Positions 60,700-64,000 of a stretch of DNA of 64,000 nt are shown here, one piece after another. The notes beneath the pieces were generated by a model that was not told where the DNA came from, searched no databases, and saw only the letters and a program-made list of their open reading frames with translations. The stretch lies in the NCBI RefSeq assembly GCF_031877795.1, contig NC_133939.1, positions 4,073,698 to 4,137,697 of the forward strand, in the 5' to 3' direction. Every line of letters begins with the position of its first letter. Position 1 is the stretch's first letter. This DNA comes from Strix aluco (Eukaryota; Chordata; Aves; Strigiformes; Strigidae). The translations under genes and the position numbers were made by a program.

Positions 60700-62450
60700 T
60701 CCTGCCTATGTTGGATATTCCAGTGCTGATGGAAGGGTGCAAGGGCTGGAAGAAATAATATTGGCAGAAGTTTAGCTTAAGACACAGCTGGCTGCACAAG
60801 TCCTGTCATAGGATAGATCCTTCCAAGGAGCCATCCCTCGTTAGAGCGTGCTGGGCCAGCTGCACCCCAAAACCAAGGACTGGTCTGGCCACAGAGAACA
60901 AGGAGAAGAGCAAGTGTTTCCTTATGAAGGATATCTTGATTAGGAATAGTAAAAAAAACAAAAAGTCATAAAAACATCAGTAACCATTTCATACCATTGG
61001 TTTTTAAAGTGATGCATGTAGCACTTTGAAAAATTTCTGTGGAATTATGTTTTTTCATTTGTTAAATGCCTTTTAAACTTCCTGGAAGGCAGCATTCCTC
61101 GCTGTTAAATTTGTTCCTTGAAAACAAAGAAATTTAATTTATGGGGAAAAACCGAGAAAGTGGAAGTTGGCAAGAAAACCCACAAAAACCCAAAGCTAAA
61201 AATAACCTTGAGAAATAAAAAAGGACTCTGGAAAATATAAAAATCTTAAGGAAATCATACCGTTTGCACAATATTGTTTCTCCCTTTGAGAAACAACTTC
61301 ATTTTACCTTCGAATTAACTGACAAAATACACCAGCCAGCTCTAATCTTGACACCCTGATATTTCAATCATCCCAGAACTGCAGTCAAACTCAAGGATTT
61401 AAAAGGCTTTTTTTTACAGTTTTCCTGCCTTCTGCTTTGGGAGCTTAAAGGACATCAAACCTTTCTGCGTAATCACAGGAGATATTTAACTTTTTCTAAA
61501 GTTAAATGCTGTGGAAAAACTTAGTATATGATGAAAGCGCAGATTCCTACCTAATTAGCTGGTTCCAAGAGCTGGCTTTCAAGGAAAACCCCAGATGTCA
61601 CGAGAGTCTTGATAAAATTGTAGGAGGTAGCACATGCGATTGGATGGCAACCCCGAGGTGTATTAACATCTTGACCTTCAGTCTCCAAAGTAACCTCTGT
61701 CTGATCTGACACGGGGAGCCCAGGAGCATGCTGAGGTCCTCCAGGGAACCTCGGTGGTTGCAAAACCTTCTGAAATACTTGCTAAAAAAAAAAATGCAGT
61801 CTCTTTCTTTTCAGGTAATTCTTATAAGACACTCTCTAACTTTTTTCCTTGTACTTCTCTTTATGAAACTTTAAATCCAAGACCCCTGGGTTTCCCTGTG
61901 AGGTTGTTCTGGAGCATCATGGCATGCAGAGCACCAGCCCCACAGCATGCCTGGACCACAGCCGGCTCTGCCAGGACGCTGCCTCTTACAAGCAACAGCC
62001 TTTGCCAAAAATTTTAATACGACAAGTCAAACCACTTTCATAGCTCTGAGCCTTTTTCTGTTCGATTCCAAGAAAAATCAATGAAAGAAATTGATTCTCT
62101 GCTTACCGTATCTCCATCAAGAGCTATTTAATATGGTGATAAACTTTTTTTTAAGCTGCCACATAATCCTTGCTGAGGACCTCTGCTTTATTTACGATCT
62201 GCTTTACCACCTGTTAGGCTATAATGAGCCATCTTTTATTTTTTGAGAATTACAAATCACACTGGAGGTGACCACAGGCTTTCTGACTGTACAGTTTATC
62301 TTAAGGGTGCTTTGTTTTGCCCGGAAACCCAAACGCTTTGGTACCTTCACAATCGCCAGAGCTGCTGCTTCTTTTGCTAAAGTTAAAGAGCGGGATTCGG
62401 CGATGCCTTGGCAGGCAATCCTGCCCTTCTCCTCCACGCCCTCATTAGTT
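60700..62450. other. Intron, AT-rich
   Basis: The sequence is AT-rich with many A-runs. A strong acceptor at 61815 (GTCTCTTTCTTTTCAG) opens a long phase-1 frame, but no phase-1 donor of quality follows. No repeat family is recognised. Confidence 0.45.
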
Positions 62451-62487
62451 TTCCCTTTCTCAGGCAGTTTGTCATCATTCCTTGCAG

Positions 62488-62562
62488 GAACCCAAGTGAC
62501 GGTGGAGATTCATCCCAAGGATACCACCCCACAACTCTTCAAGAAACTCTCCTTTGGAAAAG
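62488..62562 (+). CDS. Small coding exon, 75 nt, symmetric phase 1, with alternative acceptor
   Basis: The acceptor (GTTTGTCATCATTCCTTGCAG) and donor (GGAAAAG|GTACAGCC) enclose 75 nt reading TQVTVEIHPKDTTPQLFKKL and then SFGK, with glycine at both junctions. It is the longest of the series and the only one with alternating hydrophobic residues (VTVEI) that suggest a beta strand. A second acceptor of good quality (TTTTCCCTTTCTCAG) ends at 62463. Using it would add 24 nt in frame (SSLSSFLA with flanking Gly) and no stop. Two in-frame acceptors point to alternative forms. The family is unknown. Confidence 0.6.
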
Positions 62563-62737
62563 GTACAGCCCAGGCTTTAAACCCTGGCAGAGTGGGCCAA
62601 GGGTGGGAGGGCGAAGGGACCACATCCTTCCCTTGGGAAGGGAGGGCAAGAAGCCTGGGAGCTCGAGGAGATGCTGCACCCCTCGAGCCAGGGCAGAGGT
62701 TGCGATGATTGCACTAACCATGCCGAGGTTGTTGCAG

Positions 62738-62779
62738 GTCCCCGGAGGCTGCCCAGCCTGAGAGGTCAGGACAATAAAG
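62738..62779 (+). CDS. Small coding exon, 42 nt, symmetric phase 1
   Basis: The acceptor (CCGAGGTTGTTGCAG) is only moderate, but the donor (AATAAAG|GTGAGGC) is strong. The 42 nt read PRRLPSLRGQDNK in phase 1, with glycine at both junctions. The peptide is basic and polar. It lies only 175 bp after the previous exon, so the intron is short. Skipping keeps frame. Confidence 0.52.
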
Positions 62780-63461
62780 GTGAGGCTCTGCTCTACCACG
62801 GCGCTTATCTCCAAGCTAGCCCTCATCCAGAAGGTCGTTTCCAGGAGGAGACAGGCTCCCTTCTCCCCATGGGGGCTCAAGGCTCTTGAAAGGATGCCAA
62901 CACCTCTGCCAACTCTCCCTGCTGGGCAGGTTCTGCTGGAGCCTGCCCGCACCTGGGGCTTGAGGAGCAAATCCTTCTGCTCCTGGGGTGGGGGTCTCCT
63001 CCTCCCTTGGCTCTGGGATAAGGTGGGTGGTGACGGTCTGGAGGCCGCAGTGTCCCTCAGAAATCCTCAGCTGCCGCAAAGCTCTGGAGATCAGCTCTCC
63101 CTTCTTCCATGCCCGGGGAGGTTTGGCCGTGTGGTGTGCAGGGGTTTGATGTCCCCAGCCCTCCGGCTAGAACAGGAGATGCCTGACTGCTGGGGAATGT
63201 GGCCTCTGCAGAGCCACAGGACAGCAGGGAGGGGACACAGAGCACGCTGCGGTCCAGACAGCTTGCTTCATCCCTCTCCCCTCGGCACCTGCACTCTGCA
63301 GGGTGTTGACATCCACGTCCGAATGCAGGGGAATGGGCAAAGAAAAGCCTCAATTTCAGCTTTTCCCACCCACTCCTGTTCCCCAGAATCACTTATTTCT
63401 GTTTGTCTTTTTTCTCCTGCCAACAACTGCTCACCCCACGCTCCCTTCTCCACTTCGCTAG

Positions 63462-63512
63462 GTTTCCAGAGGACCGAAGCCCCACGGCCACCAGGAGGAA
63501 AAGACCTGCATG
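63462..63512 (+). CDS. Small coding exon, 51 nt, symmetric phase 1
   Basis: A strong pyrimidine-rich acceptor (CCTTCTCCACTTCGCTAG) and a good donor (CTGCATG|GTAACTATC) enclose 51 nt. In phase 1 they read FQRTEAPRPPGGKDLH with glycine at both junctions. Both ends (GT at the start, AT-G at the end) and the closing Gly-Lys-Asp-Leu-His resemble the exon at 58042 (Gly-Arg-Asp-Leu-Asn). The gene must continue to the right of the window, because no terminal exon or polyadenylation signal is seen here. Confidence 0.6.
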
Positions 63513-64000
63513 GTAACTATCAGCTGTCCCCTCTCCCCACGCCGGTGGCACGGTGTGGGGCACACTGTGGGGCAGTCCCAGATAGGAAGCCCATCAGTCC
63601 TAGAAACAGGGCTTGCCCTACTGTGAGCCTAGACTGAAGTGCACGGACAAGGGATTTAATTTGTATTACCACGAGTAGCGTTCCGCTTCCCAACCCGCTG
63701 TTCATCGGGGTGGCAGATGGGAACAGCTTTGTGAATGTCACACCTGCCCGAGACCTTCCCAAGGCTCCACACCCGAGGAAGGCTACTCTGAAAACAGGCA
63801 CGATGCACGCTTCCTAACTGCACAGGGCTACGTGAGTTACTGCAGATCCCACATCTGCGGGGAGCTTTGGCAGCTATAACCTGACAAAGACAAAAACTGA
63901 TAACCAGTTTTTAAAAAAATATCCCATTCCCAAAAGGCAAAAAGTAATTTTCAGAGCTGTAGAGAGTGGGAACCTTTAAACGCATAAATCTGCTTTATCT
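63513..64000. other. Intron running off the window
   Basis: No further exon is recognisable before the edge. The sequence is unique and non-repetitive. Confidence 0.5.

Noticed and set aside
62780..63637. 285-codon plus-strand open frame
   Set aside because: It contains the 51-nt exon at 63462 in frame, but the rest spans introns with good splice sites and has no protein-like pattern.
1..64000. tRNA, rRNA, CRISPR, operons, insertion sequences, endogenous retrovirus
   Set aside because: I looked for cloverleaf and rRNA words, regular spacer arrays, LTR pairs and gag/pol-type frames and saw none. Only CR1 LINE fragments were recognised.

Overview
This is vertebrate nuclear DNA, almost certainly from a bird. 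All four interspersed repeats I can recognise are 5'-truncated CR1 LINE fragments. Three of them end in the usual avian 3' tail of imperfect GATTCTGTG repeats. They cover only about 1.5 kb of 64 kb, and I see no SINE or DNA transposon. Protein-coding content is sparse and split into short exons, so long open frames here are mostly chance. All exon calls were made by eye from splice sites, reading phase and open frame; none is confirmed by transcript or homology.

Layout. From 1 to about 19.1 kb the window is non-coding and is probably the first intron of a minus-strand gene. It holds simple repeats, a strong G-quadruplex motif near 2.02 kb, several AP-1-like sites and AT-rich blocks that look like conserved non-coding DNA. 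From about 19.18 to 20.56 kb lies a strong CpG island. It contains the first coding exon of the minus-strand gene (a signal peptide of 19 residues ending in a phase-1 donor). Upstream of that are a 50-bp tandem duplication carrying two CCAAT boxes and many GC boxes, then a near-consensus CTCF site. On the plus side of the island, three short candidate exons (21.65, 23.31 and 24.00 kb) join in one frame and suggest a divergent gene. From 24.2 to 56.7 kb there are the CR1 copies, simple repeats, AT-rich blocks and a few weak exon candidates.

From about 56.8 kb to the right edge there is a second plus-strand gene model. A CpG-rich patch holds a first coding exon with an optimal Kozak context and a phase-1 donor. 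It is followed by exons of 63, 63, 24, 75, 42 and 51 nt. Every one is a multiple of three, starts and ends in phase 1, and makes a glycine codon at the junction. One exon has a second in-frame acceptor 24 nt upstream. This pattern fits a fast-evolving, hydrophilic, modular protein open to exon skipping. I do not recognise the family. A further 54-nt exon of the same phase at 48.8 kb may belong to a longer isoform.

No rRNA, tRNA, CRISPR array, operon or bacterial feature is present. The most interesting object is the run of tiny symmetric exons at 56.9-63.5 kb, followed by the divergent CpG-island promoter with its duplicated CCAAT module.
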